From: Triangularia verruculosa
Taxonomy: Eukaryota > Ascomycota > Sordariomycetes > Sordariales > Podosporaceae
NCBI GenBank assembly: GCA_033296885.1
Contig: MU864020.1
Coordinates: forward strand, 1-64,000
Reading direction: 5' to 3'
DNA: 64,000 nt
Position 1 is the first letter of the stretch; every line of letters starts with the position of its first letter. Of this stretch, positions 20,914-32,543 are shown in pieces. Position numbers and translations under genes: made by a program. The notes beneath the pieces were generated by a model. That model saw only the letters and a program-made list of their open reading frames with translations, was not told the DNA's origin and searched no databases.

Positions 20914-21936
20914 ATGGAAGAACCAACACCAGTTGACATCGAAAACGAGGCTCCCCCATCCAATGTCTTCATCCCACCTTCCGTGATTCCTTCGCTCCTC
21001 CTCTCCGGCCGATCCTATACACATTTTTCCCCCGTACCCCCATCTCTCCTCGCCTCGACCGACAAATCAGTTCCGGTATGCCTTGGCGTCGACGAAGCCG
21101 GCCGCGGCCCCGTTCTCGGCCCCATGGTCTACGGCATCTTCTACCTTCCCATCCCCGTCTCCGACCCTCTCCTCCGCCAAACTCACCACTTTGACGACTC
21201 CAAAGTTCTCACCGCCCAAGTCCGCTCTTCTCTAATGCAAACCCTCGCCACCGCCGGCTCCGACCTTTACGAGTCCTGCGGCTGGGCCACCACCCTCCTC
21301 TCGGCAGGCGACATCTCCGCCGGCATGATGCGCCCCTCCAACGCGGGCGGCTCTTACAACCTCAATGCGCAGGCCATGGACGCAACAGTAGAACTCATCC
21401 AGGCGATTTACGACAAGGGGGTCAACATTCAGGAGATATACGTCGATACAATCGGGCAGCCGGCGGCGTACCAAAAGAAGCTGGAGAGGATATTTCCAAC
21501 AGCCAAAATCACGGTAGCCAAGAAGGCAGATAGTCTGTATCCCTGCGTCAGCGCCGCCAGTGTTTGTGCCAAAGTGACCAGAGACGTCGCGCTAGAGGTT
21601 CTATGGAGGACTAGAGGGAGACCAAACACCAGCGATGAGAAGTCCGACGCAGATACAGACATGGAGTGGGGATCAGGTTACCCCTCAGACCAGAGATGCG
21701 TTACCTGGCTAAGAGGAAACATGCACCCCGTGTTTGGCTGGGGCCCAGAGTGCAGGTTTAGTTGGGGGACGGCGAAGGATATGCTAGAGGGCCCCAAAGG
21801 AGTCAAAGTAGATTGGCCGGTGGACGACGACGGTGATACTCACCGTCTCACAGACTTCTTCTCTGCAAAAGACCAAGAAGAGGGCGACGAGTTAGGCACA
21901 TGGTTTGGGACGCCAGCTGGGCTAGAGGCATTTTGA
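20914..21936 (+). CDS. RNH201: Ribonuclease H2 catalytic subunit A
   Basis: RNase H2 removes ribonucleotides embedded in DNA and RNA from RNA:DNA hybrids in the nucleus. Intronless, 340 aa. The type II RNase H fold is clear: VDEAGRGPVLGPMVYG (catalytic Asp-Glu), DDSKVLT, YVDTIGQP (third acidic residue) and AKKADSLYPCVSAASVCAKVTRD (fourth acidic residue plus the Ser/Ala/Lys motif). All four acidic active-site positions are kept. An insertion rich in Asp/Ser (about residues 240-255) follows, then GSGYPSDQRCVTWL. Near the C-terminus THRLTDFF (residues 309-316) resembles a PCNA-interacting box lacking the first Gln. The start ATG in ACAATGGAAG is the first in frame. It is divergent from MIF2. Confidence 0.96.
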   Translation: MEEPTPVDIENEAPPSNVFIPPSVIPSLLLSGRSYTHFSPVPPSLLASTDKSVPVCLGVDEAGRGPVLGPMVYGIFYLPIPVSDPLLRQTHHFDDSKVLTAQVRSSLMQTLATAGSDLYESCGWATTLLSAGDISAGMMRPSNAGGSYNLNAQAMDATVELIQAIYDKGVNIQEIYVDTIGQPAAYQKKLERIFPTAKITVAKKADSLYPCVSAASVCAKVTRDVALEVLWRTRGRPNTSDEKSDADTDMEWGSGYPSDQRCVTWLRGNMHPVFGWGPECRFSWGTAKDMLEGPKGVKVDWPVDDDGDTHRLTDFFSAKDQEEGDELGTWFGTPAGLEAF

Positions 21937-22185
21937 TAGCGGTAAACAGGCGTTGGATACATTGGGAATGGGAAACACGGAGTTCCAGGGAGTTTGAGTG
22001 CATTATACATAGAGATCCTGTGATGGACCATAAACATGAAATCGTTATCAGCTGACCTGCCACCCCTTCTACCATGCTTCTTACAACAACAAAACACTCC
22101 TTATAACAAACAGTGAAACAAGCAAGCTATGTAACCCTTTATGGTCCCGTTTCCCCCAACCAATGCTCCGTCCGCCGAATTATCT

Positions 22186-24948
22186 CTAAATGTCATCACT
22201 ATCCGAAACATCCTGCGTCTTCTTGCCACGGCTATCCAGCCTGTCCAGGCTGATGTCGGCACCCACCTGCCGGGCAGGAACAGCAAGGGCCTGTCTAGCT
22301 GTCTCGTTGTTCACCAGGAACTCACGCAGCCTCTCCTTGCCAATATCGACAGCCTGGTTGAAAGCGGCATTGCTCATTTGCATCATCGGGCCTAGAAGGT
22401 TGAGCGAGTAGGCAACGTAGGTACCGCCGCCCATGACAAGAACAGCCAGAATTAGGAAAGGGTTGCGGAGGACTGTGTGTTTGTTGTTAGCAATATCTTC
22501 AAAATTGTATGACTGGCGAGGGAACGCGACATACCCATGAGAATTTCATTCCATCCCAGAATCAACAAAACAACGTAGAAGTACAGGGGCACCTGGGTGA
22601 TACCGCCGATCGCACTCCGCTTGGCTTCAACATAGACTCCATCGGCCATTTTCTTAAACCTCACCACCAGATCTTGCCGTTTACTTTCACTGAGGACAGT
22701 TGTTTCCTCCTCGAGGCTCTTGCCCTCCTCCTCGTCAATGCCACCAATGGGCAAGAGGTCTTCCTCGTCTTCGGGTTCAACACCAGCAGGCTGGGCCCCG
22801 ATGAAACCCGGAAGGTCTGGTGGCGCATAGGTTTCGGATAACCTGAATCTCGACAGCAGAGGGACAAGGCCCAAGGTGGATTCGCGAGCTTTAGTATAAA
22901 TGCCCTCAATGTCGTCTGTCGGGCGCCAAATTCTGGGAACGCCATCTTCGTCGTACCGGAATTTATCTTCAAAATTCTCGCGGAGCTTCATCAGAATGTT
23001 GCTTTCCATGACCTCCTCATCAATCTTTTCTCTCAGGGCAACCCAACTCTTGCGCCGTAAACGCCAAAGACCAACCTCGACCTCCTCGGGACTAGCCTCA
23101 AAGCTCTTGGCTCTGTCGGCAAACCTCGCCTCGGCCTCCTTGACAATATCAATAAAGGCCTTCCACACTCGGTCCCAGAGGTCCTTTTCGGTAGTTAGCT
23201 TCTCAGCGCCCTCAGCGGTGACCGAGCCGCCCCGTCCAGACCCCAGTTTGTTGAACTCCAGACCAATGGCATCGCCTAAGCGAGACTTGACCCAACGCTC
23301 AACCCTGATGGCCAAACGGCGCATCTCCTCCTTGCGCAACCTCGCGCTGACCTCATCGAGCTCCTTTTCGAAAAGGCGATACTGAGGTTTGAAATTCGAC
23401 CACGCCACACCCGGAATTGACAAGCTCTGGGCCTCCTTTTTGAAGACCTGTAGCGTCTTCGCCTTTTGCTTCTCCACAATCTCGGCAAACTCATACGATC
23501 CACCCGCTTTCTGCCCGGCCTTTACCGCACCGGATACGGCTTCACTAAAAGCAGCCACGCCGGCCTTGTGGGCAGCAGTCAACTGAGCCTGGTACAGAGC
23601 CTTGAGTCTCGTATCTATCTTGCTCTCAAGCTCGCCACGCTTCATGGTATATACCCCCTTGTGGTAACGGCTGGCCTGGGTCTCAAAGGCCTTGATGCAC
23701 TTCTCGCGGGCTCCGGCGCCAGTAGTTCCCAGATCCACCAATACTGCGGCAGGCTTGCCAAGCCGGATGGCTTCCGCCTGCTGCTCCTCCAGAGGTGCAA
23801 TCACCGTGTCGAAGCCGACGAGTACCTCACGGGCAATCTCGTCACACCGAAATTGCGCAAGAAGCTCCTGCTGGGTTGGCAAATCGAGATCCTTGTTGTT
23901 GACAATCTGATCCCAGACGCCTCCGGCGTACACGGAAAGACCGTCGGCGGGTATCCTTCTATGGTATTCTGGCAAAAACACGCCACCGACGAATTCTTGG
24001 TCCTTGGTTGAGCGGTGACCGGTGGTGAAACGGGCACCAAGCTTGTCCACCTCGGCGACGAACTTCTCAGGTTGGTAAATCTTGTGTGGCAGGGCGGAGA
24101 AGGCAAAGTCAAAGTAATCTTCGATCTTGGAGTCTTCGAGCCCCTGAGGTTTGGAAATGGAAGACCATATCTTGGACAAATCCGTAATCAAGGTTGTGCG
24201 CAGATTTTCTAGGGGGGTGTTGCCGACGAAATCGCGAATGACAAAGAACAGCAGAGATCGTGTTTGAGACCTTGTAGTCTTGTGTTAGCCAATATGTCAA
24301 CATGACAGACAAGAAGGAGGGAAATACGCACTGTCTATCTTTCAAGAACAGCTGTAGGTTGACCTCGAACACGGTCTTGAGCAAACCCATGTTTGCGCCT
24401 TGGTACAGACCGACTTGGTGCTCCCAGATATTGACGATCAGAACCTCGCTGGTGGCCAAGGCGAACAAAGCGCTCTTGCGCTCAAAGTCTTGATCTTCAC
24501 CACGTTCGCGACCGTCGGTACCCTCGACATCCATGACGAGAATGTTGTCGGCCATGGGCGAGCCGTTTGCGCGATCCTTCTTGTTCTTGGACAGCCATAT
24601 TCCCTTAGTCGTCTGGCGTCGCTCCGTCTCGGACATGACACTGAACTGGGTGCCGAAGAGGTGGTTGAGCAGGGTCGACTTGCCCGTCGACTGCGATCCG
24701 AAGACGGAGATCAAGTGGTAGTTGAAGCCAGATTCGGCGACGTGGGTTTCGGCAAGGTAGTCATTGAGGTTTGTGCTGTATTAGCAATTGAAAGGTTAGT
24801 TGCCGAGGTGTAAAGACGCTTGTTCTGCGCAACCAAGGAGCGAGGGTGTCACCAACTTGAAAGATTTGTCTTCGTCGATGACTTGGATACCATGATCGTA
24901 TTGCTTGGCCGTCGGCCCATTGCCGATGGCCGCAAAGTGGCCGTTCAT
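22186..24948 (-). CDS. SEY1: Sey1/atlastin-like ER membrane-fusion GTPase
   Basis: Sey1 is the dynamin-superfamily GTPase (RHD3 family) that fuses ER tubules. Four exons: 24857-24948, 24332-24775, 22535-24270 and 22186-22472, giving 852 aa, the normal size. The P-loop GSQSTGKST is at residues 57-65 (G1); DVEGTDGRERGEDQDFERK carries G3 (DxxG); FVIRDF supplies the G4 Arg-Asp. A long helical bundle follows. Two closely spaced membrane segments near the C-terminus, VPLYFYVVLLILGW and NPFLILAVLVMGGGTYVAYSL, form the hairpin anchor across intron 3. A helix (NQAVDIGKERLREFL) and a charged tail come last. The start MNGHFAAIGNG is the first ATG of exon 1; frame across each intron was checked. It is tail to tail with RNH201, about 250 bp apart. 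Confidence 0.96.
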
Positions 24949-27323
24949 GCTGGACGTGTCTGTTGTGACGTAGCTCTTGGGGGAAAAAAGGGGGGTTACA
25001 GATAAGGAGAATGAAAAGCGCAGCAAGTATTAGATTGCGGTAATGGTGTTCTCTGGCAGACGGCGAGGGCAGCTTATTGTCTGGCCATGATGCGTTTGGC
25101 GGTGCGTGAAGACAAAGCAAAAATGTTGAAGGGATGCACAGCAAAGGTGGCCAAGCTGGACCAAAGCCAATTTCCCCAGCTGGTGCTTGGAGAGCTTGCT
25201 CTGACGCCAATCCAAGCATGCGCTGGAAGGACCAGATGGAGCCTTGGCATCCACTAATCCAACTCGAGTTACCGGATTAACTGGGCGACCGAGCAAGTGG
25301 CCATCCCCTGCGTGGTGGGGGCGGTGCACTGGCCAGCTTGCCGATATATGGACGGGAGTTGGCGTCGGATGACGTCTTGTGGACGGGAGGCAACCACACA
25401 CCCGACCTCACTGCACACACACCTCGAGCTGCTCTTCACATGCAGCCATCAAACTGTCTCGTTTGTGTCACGCGTGGCCCTCGAGTCGGTCCACGTGTTA
25501 CACGATACAGGCTGCCCTTGAACATCCATATGACAGCAAGATACTTCGTAATGTCGCTGCCGACCCTGCTCCCATACGGATTGATATCAGGGATAAGGCT
25601 ATTTCAAAAGAGACAGCGTAAGCGTTTTATGCGGGAGTGTTATACAGTACCAGCAGGCACACGGCATCTCCTATTCGTTATCTTTTCCGATGAGGGTGTT
25701 CTGATGCTACCAGTCAATAAGCTCCATATATTATGCATACGGTGTCTTCTTTCCACAAGCCAAGAGCTTCATGCGACAGCAAGCCAGGAAGTCTTGCATG
25801 TCTATCTGCTAATCGAGCCATTTTCAAGGCTTAACATCCTAACTATTCATTGATGGTGAACGGCCCTCTTGAGGATCTTTGAACAAAGATAGTAACCGAC
25901 AGTTCATCTTCTTCCGGGTCCAGGTCACGTTCGCCCAATTCATTTTTGGGAAAATGCTAGAAACATAGGCAACAAAAAGCATTGAAGGTTTCGGAACCCT
26001 CGCGCCACTGAGATCCCCCGAATCAAAATCCCGAAAGATATAGATGAGAAGCATGTTGTCCTCAACAGTTTATCAATCAAGGCCACTCAAGGGGTGATTC
26101 TTGCTTGGTACCCGCCCGCCAAGGACAGTGGGGATCTCCTTCATCTTTGAGCACCAGCGGCCCTCCTTCTGTTCAATTTCGTCTAGTGTGTTCAAGAGGA
26201 ATCAGATATCCGCTGTGGCTTGTGAAAGAGTTGGCTCCTTGCGAGGCAACACTTCGTCTTAGAGAGCAGCCATCGCCGTGATTAGAGCTCATCTAACAGG
26301 AGGGGCCTGTATGATGAGAAGCATGTTCTGTAGACAATTTATATCGTTAGTAGTCCTTCTCGAGGATGAAGTGACTGTCCCAGAAAACTTGATTTCATAA
26401 GACTACTCGTGATAGCAGGTTGGCCCTAGTAATTCTAAGCGGTGTTAGATCCAGAGAGAGAAACACCAAAACGAGCGCGTTGTATCTGATTGGGGCCAAA
26501 GTGATGTAAGGCTCTCATAAGCGCCTCGGCATTGGCGTGAATATGTATCAATATTTATTCTATATGAGGATATTGGGATTACGGGAGCTCTTCCCATTCC
26601 TAGACGTTCTTGGACTGCAAGCCGCTGGCGACTGAAGGAGGCTTGGCCAGGGGCCTTGCTGTAGCTGCAAAGTTTGAAGTCGTGGCCAGTAGTGCACTTG
26701 TGTGTGTTCACCTTCCGTCTAAATCTGTTGGTTTCGTGGCCTTCATGTTGTCCGACGACTCTTGGCCGCTGTGGTAAGGAGTGGTTACTATCTTTGCTGC
26801 CGATGTTGGAATGCGGCAACGCCAGTTGCAGTCTGGGTGGATTGAGGTTCAGAAGAAAGGTCCCGAACTGGAAAAAGTTCTAGACTCGAGGTGCCTGATT
26901 GCAGACCTGTGACAGTCGCCTTGCACCATTCCAGCGTGCCAGGGCAAAAGCGCTCCTGCTCAGGGGCGGCAAACCAGATGAAAATGAAGTGCCTGCCACA
27001 GTGTCTGTCCACAGTTTTCGCACGGCCAGTATGGATCTTATCCCCCACCTTGCGAGTTAACGCTGCATTGACGATAGGTACCTACCATCTTCAGACCAAC
27101 TGACATGGAAAAAGCGGAATCTGGAAGCTTCGACTGCCTCAGGTCACATCATCGCCTGTGAAGAGAAATGATATCTCCATGCGAGCCGACAAAGCCAGGA
27201 AAAGCAACATCGACCTCCGTTAAAGTGCTGAGGGGATTGTGAGAGCTGACGTCATCACAACGAAGTCGACACCTCCATTGACAAGCATCACAGCCTGGGC
27301 TGCTCAGTTATCATCTTGAAACA
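24949..27323. other. Intergenic, 2.4 kb, nothing recognised
   Basis: 5' flanks of two divergent genes (SEY1 and the FN3K-like gene). The longest ORF (25338-25853, 171 aa) has no domain, odd composition and several overlapping rivals. No RNA gene or repeat seen. Confidence 0.5.
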
Positions 27324-28400
27324 ATGCTCTCCAGCGTTGACCCAGCCCTACTGTCTGCCCTTGGGTTGAAACCGACCTCCACCAAGCTTCTCTCCCATGG
27401 AGGCTCCGGCTTCTCTTCAACTTACAAGCTTATCTCAACTAAAGAGGGCCAGGAGCTTCAGTACTTTGTGAAGACTGGCACTGGCCCCGATTCGGAAGCT
27501 ATGTTTCGTGGGGAATACGCTTCCCTGAACGCCATACACAACGTAGTTCCCTCGTTCTGCCCGAAAGCCTACGCCCACGGTTCCCTCCACTCAGCTTCTG
27601 CCTCATCGTCATCTCCAGAGCTCGGCGGTGGCGCCAGCGCGGGAGGAAAATACTTCCTTGCAACAGACTTCATTGATCTTTCTTCTTCGGCCTCGGGTGG
27701 GACAGGTCTTTCTTTCGCCGCCAAACTTGCGCAGCTACATACTACCCCTGCTCCCACCCCAAAAGGGCATTCCAAGCCAATGTTCGGTTTTCCAGTCTCT
27801 ACTTGCTGTGGGTCAACGCTCCAGGATAATAGCTATAGGGAGACATGGGCGGAATTTTACGCTGACTGTCGCTTACGGGCCATACTCAAGGAGTGTGTCA
27901 AGAAAAACGGCGCAGACAGGGAGCTTTCTGACCTGGTGGAGAAAACGGCCAGCAAGGTTGTGCCGCGTCTTTTAGGAGAAGAGAACCTCAAAGGAGTGGT
28001 CCCGGCCGTGGTTCACGGGGATCTGTGGAGCGGGAACCATGGACGAGGGCGCATCTCCGCGCAAAAAGGAGCAGAAGAGGTTGTCTTTGACCCATCCTGT
28101 TGTTATGCACACTCGGAGTATGAACTTGGCATCATGAAGATGTTTGGAGGTTTTGGTGCTGGTGGGTTTTGGAAGGAATACCATTCGCTGGTCCCAAAAT
28201 CGGAACCAGTGGAAGAGTACGACGACCGAGTGGCTTTGTATGAACTGTGAGTTGCCCTCCCTTGCTTCAACTTCCTGATTTTGGCTAACATATATGGTCC
28301 GGTAAGGTACCATCACCTAAACCATTTTGCTTTGTTTGGCGGTGGTTACAGAGGCGGTGCCACGTCTATCATGAGAAAGCTCTTGTCCAAATATAATTGA
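27324..28400 (+). CDS. Fructosamine/ketosamine-3-kinase family protein
   Basis: The family phosphorylates sugar moieties of glycated amines or proteins (ketosamines, ribulosamines), leading to deglycation in the cytosol. Two exons: 27324-28246 and 28307-28400, 338 aa, with branch point GGCTAAC and phase-2 junction YEL-YHHLNHF. Visible: N-lobe glycine loop SHGGSGFSSTY, LQYFVKTG (ATP-binding Lys), E in MFRGEYASL, LATDFIDL hinge, VVHGDLWSGN (catalytic loop), VVFDPSCCYAHSEYELG (metal-binding Asp) and MFGGFGAGGFWKEY. All kinase motifs are intact. The C-terminal YHHLNHFALFGGGYRGGA is typical of fungal members. An in-frame Ser/Gly insertion (about residues 91-110) is a low-complexity loop. The exact substrate cannot be told from sequence. 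Confidence 0.9.
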
Positions 28401-29386
28401 AAGATGGTGCCCAGATACGTCGATTTGCGGCTGGCTGCTGTGGTGGCTCATGTTGGTGGCATTCCGTCCACAAATGGTAGCGCGTTCATCAACCCAGTTG
28501 GAACACTAGGGCATTGTACACTTCACAATGACAACGAAGTCTGACTATCATGACATTACGGTATGTGTCGGGAGGGAAACGTGCGGCGTGCCGCGGGGCA
28601 GGGCTATGCACCTGAGAAGTGGAGATGTCAGCACTGCCGCAATCCTCATCTGGGTATCCAGGCACATTATGGCAGAGAGCAGAGACTGCCACGTAAAAGT
28701 GGGAGATCTTAACGGGTTCTTTTTAGGTGCTAATAGAAATGATGTCTGGTGGTCCACCAAAAAGCAGCAAGCTTGCCAGAGGCTTCAATGCGAACGAACA
28801 GTAATACCGGCTATCTTCAGGCCTAGGCATCCTTTAACGTCCGGGAGCTAATATATTGAGGCACCTGGACCAACCTTCTAAGGCCGATTGTCTTTATTTG
28901 AAAATGGGTTGACTAACACGGGAGCCCGGGTATCAGATTCTAAGAATTATGTCTTCAGAAGCGCGTCCCATGTACTCTGTAAGTATGCAGTGCTGTTTCG
29001 TTTATCCATAAGATTCTGAGGTTTGCCCAGCGTATAAGAGACCGCGCAAGCGTATTCGCGTAAACCAACAGGGCCCCTCAGCCACCACGCGTTCTCTATA
29101 CGCTATGATGGTACTCTTTCTCCCAACGTGCCGATTTAGGGGTCATGCGATTTGGTAGAATTGAATGATGAAGATTTGGAATTATCTCAAATCTGTCTAG
29201 ATTTTCTTGCAATGACTTGCTTGAAGATGCTTTCTACTGGGTATTTAAACCAGCTGAGTTCGCACGTTCGGAGGCCAAACTTTCTCTACATCAAGTCTTA
29301 AATCTCAGAAATCATATCACACAATATCCCACTCAAGCATCTGCAGTGTCGAACGCATTTACATTCATCCTCACCCGACCACGAAG
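28401..29386. other. Intergenic, about 1 kb, nothing recognised
   Basis: Mixed composition; ORFs on both strands between 28489 and 28851 overlap each other and lack domains. Confidence 0.5.
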
Positions 29387-30209
29387 ATGCTCTTTCACAA
29401 TATCGCCGGCGTTCTTGCCAGTGTTTCAGCCATGGCCTCCTTGAGCATGGCAGCACCTTCGAGCCTTGTTCGTCGGTCCGAGCTCAGTGTCACAGCACAG
29501 CTTCAAATCGCTGATTCGTGAGTGTCAATCGAAGACACCGGTAACTTTCCGTGCAGATCAAGAATCTAATGGCATACAGTGGCGTCGACCGAGCTGCTCT
29601 CCTTCCCCAGGACAAGGATTATGTCTATAACTTCAGCCAGAACCCTGGGCGGTTTGCCGATCGAAAAACCTTCCCTGCACTGGTGGGTACTGGTGGTAGT
29701 CTGGCGGTCGGCATACTTCCTCGTAAGTCTAAGCTTTCACATAATGATCAGACCCTCTGGAGATGAACAGGCGCTTATGATTCTTTGCAGCTTGCGGCAT
29801 GGCCCCTTTGCACATCCACCCCCGCTCCGCAGAGTTGTTCGCTATCATTGAGGGGCGTATCCTCACCGAGGCGGTCATTGAGGCTGGCGTCGTTGATGCA
29901 GACGGCAAGCAGAGAGTGATTCGCACCGAGCTTGGCCCGAACATGATGACAGTATTCCCCCAGGGGGCTTTCCACGTACAAATGAACCCCGAGTGTACCA
30001 GCGCATCTATCGTTGCTGCCTTCCCCTCTGAGGACCCTGGAATTGGCTTGATTTTGCCGCAAACATTTGCCTTGGATGACGAGTGGCTGAAGACTCAGTT
30101 CGGGGATATCTCCACCGAGGAGATTGCTAAACTTAGGGCTTCTCTGCCTGGTGGATTATTCTTACAGGTGGAGGAATGCAAAAAGAAGTGCGGAATTCAG
30201 GACGAGTAG
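29387..30209 (+). CDS. Secreted germin/spherulin-like cupin
   Basis: Three exons: 29387-29517, 29580-29722 and 29791-30209, 230 aa. The first residues MLFHNIAGVLASVSAMASLSM form a signal peptide ending near AAP, followed by LVRR, a possible Kex2-type site, so secretion is expected. The single cupin domain has motif 1 GMAPLHIHPRSAELFAIIEG (metal ligands His, His, Glu) and motif 2 FPQGAFHVQMN (His). Spherulin-1 and germin-like proteins share this plan; some germins are oxalate oxidases or superoxide dismutases, but fungal members are mostly uncharacterised. The acceptor CATACAG at 29579 was chosen because the nearer GTGCAG puts a stop in frame. The C-terminal VEECKKKCGIQDE has two Cys. Confidence 0.88.
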
Positions 30210-30954
30210 GCTGGAGCTGGGAGTTTGGTGCAGGGATGGCTCACATGGCACGCTGGTTCTCCTTTCTCATGTCTTAAGCAGACGCTCACACCCCTTTTCT
30301 TTGGCCACGGTTTTTTCCGTTACAACACGTTCACTTCATCTCACTACTTCACTTCTTCCGCGGGTTCAACCCCTTTTTGGCTAGGTATGTTGAAAGACCT
30401 GCCAAGATTCAAGACACTTCAGAGTAACTTAAATAGATAAAATATATTACAGCCTCTGGGGGCTTTAGTTAGTCTTTTCGAGTCCGTAACAATGCCTCTT
30501 AGGTAGTTATAAGAACGCGATTAGCACACATCACCGGGCACATTTCCCGAAGCAAAGGCCTTCCAATTCTGAAAAGAAATGTTATCATCTGAGTTGGAAA
30601 CTCTAAACGTCATAGCCACGATAACGCTTAAACTAAGTCATAAGAATATTAGGGTGATAAAAGAAGACTTAATTACCCAGTCCTGCTAAGCCTAATGACC
30701 AAACGTATTTCAGTCATATAAACTAGATGATATAATCGTTAAATACAACTTTATTGATAATAGATGAGACTTCAGGACGGTTAACAGCTTGAATGTCTCA
30801 AATATGTGATAAGGGTATCATGGCCCGAACCTGTTGGTAAAATTCAGTTGGAGAAAGCAGAAAACCCCTTTCTGGAATAGCTACCTAGGTACCATAATGA
30901 TCAGGGTTTCCTACACGTGTGTACAGGAAATATAACCTTAACTCCGTCCCCATA
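30210..30954. other. Intergenic, convergent 3' flanks
   Basis: Moderately AT-rich, between the convergent cupin gene and Zn2Cys6 gene. No feature recognised. Confidence 0.5.
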
Positions 30955-32543
30955 TCAAGCATCTGTGGCCACTTGTTTCTTCAATTCCACGTAAATGTTA
31001 TACATGCTTGCCGGCCACCAGGTTGTTTTGCCCTCACGTTCCCCAAACCCCTCGTCACCAACAGTGTTGACAATCCTCCTGAGCTCCCAAGCACCTATTC
31101 CACCAATCCACCAAACTCCGTCCAGTAACATCATCAGTACCAGCCAATGTGAAAATATGTCGACAGCAAGACCCTGAGATGGCGTTAAGCCCTCTATGAC
31201 ACGGCATTCGGAGAGAGCCTCCACCGATAGCTGGACCAAGTTCAAGTACTCAGCTGGAACTCTGTTCACAAAGGCTGTGATATTGCGTCTAAGGGGCCTT
31301 GTTGGGGTGGCCATTGTGACACGAGCCAAGTAGTTGCGTAGCCAGGGGGAGACGCAAGCCAATCTACTTTGAGGTGGCGGCGACGTTGACAGTGGCTGGT
31401 CACTTGAATGTGATGCCTTCAAGTTCTTAACATCCGTGTTTGGTCTGAAGACTTCGTCCGCGATATCCTCAAGAGCCTTTAGTGCCACAAATGAAAATTC
31501 GATCTCAGGATCAGCTGGCATCTCAGCTCGTCTGGCTTCTGCCCTTATGCGTAAGCCTGTCAGAGCAGCGTGAGAGGTGGCCGCTAAGATGGGAAGGAAA
31601 AGTTCCCTGGTATGTTTTCTTGGACCGTCTTCGGGCGAGGTGACGTGGTTGACAGGATCAGGAGAAAGCTGGCCAAGAGGGCTGGTTGGAGGACTGTCTG
31701 CTGGGGGGCTCGTGTCTGGACAAAGCTCAAGCTGATGGTCAATGTCACTGAGCATACCGCTGTAAGCTAGGTGTGCTGCGCGAATGAGCAATACCCAGTG
31801 CAGCTGCGTTGGGACAAAGCCGGTTGGGACACTGGGCATGGTTTCTGCCCATTTAATCCGCACCGAGTGATTCGCCAATATATACAAGACCATCAGAGGC
31901 GCATTGGCGAGCGTCGAATCGTAGCACTCTCGATGAAGATCAGAAATATCATTCTGAGTTTGTCGCAATGACTCTTTGTGACGAGAATCCGCGACAAGCA
32001 ACAGTGTCAGGGCTTGCTCCCTGTGCTTTTCGTCTATTATAGGCTGCATCAAGATGTCATGACACTTGCAGATCGCTGCAAGTGCCAGAATAGAGTTCAT
32101 CAGAGTTCGACAGCGGAAGGCAAGATTCGGGAACCCTTCCTGAAGGGCATAGAGGTCGTCATCGTCGTACGGGATCACCCTTGAGGTGTGGGTGAGGTAA
32201 TGTCGGAGGAGTTCCAATTCGTTAGGGCTCAACGAGTCTGTCTCATGAGCTGGCAACAAAGCGGTTGGTGAGCGAGATTGAACAGGGGAGATTGGACGCC
32301 AGTTTTCTGTTTGCTGTTGATGTAATTGATATTGGCAGCTGAGATCTCGGTCGATACATCTGCTACATCGGGGTTTGCGCTCGTCACACTGCCGAACATG
32401 AAAAGAATTCGTTAGTAAATAATATAAATAAACCTAAATTCAATACAACCGTGGTTTCTTACCTTCTTCCTACGTTGTTTGCATGATTGACAACCATTCC
32501 GTGATTTTCTGTGAGGTCGACGTGTTCTATATTCGGGATCCAT
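30955..32543 (-). CDS. Zn2Cys6 fungal transcription factor
   Basis: Two exons: 32463-32543 and 30955-32388, 504 aa. The binuclear zinc cluster spans the intron: NGCQSCKQRRKK then CDERKPRCSRCIDRDLSC, giving Cys 18, 21, 28, 35, 38 and 45 (C-x2-C-x6-C-x6-C-x2-C-x6-C). An intron right before the third Cys is common in this class. The rest is helical, with LRHYLTHTSRVIP followed by regions like the fungal-specific transcription factor domain (Fungal_trans_2 type): LMNSILALAAICKC, WVLLIRAAHLAY, FSHWLVLMMLLDGVWWIGG. A Pro/Ser-rich insert lies around residues 270-300. Expected nuclear, sequence-specific DNA binding. The target cannot be inferred; the adjacent convergent cupin gene is one candidate but nothing shows it. 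Confidence 0.9.

Noticed and set aside
20314..21024. 236-aa minus-strand ORF between MIF2 and RNH201
   Set aside because: Overlaps the RNH201 5' end and the MIF2 promoter, Cys/Trp-rich low-quality sequence; antisense by chance.
25338..25853. 171-aa plus-strand ORF in the SEY1 upstream region
   Set aside because: No domain, unusual composition, and three other frames open over the same bases; no intron or start context supports it.
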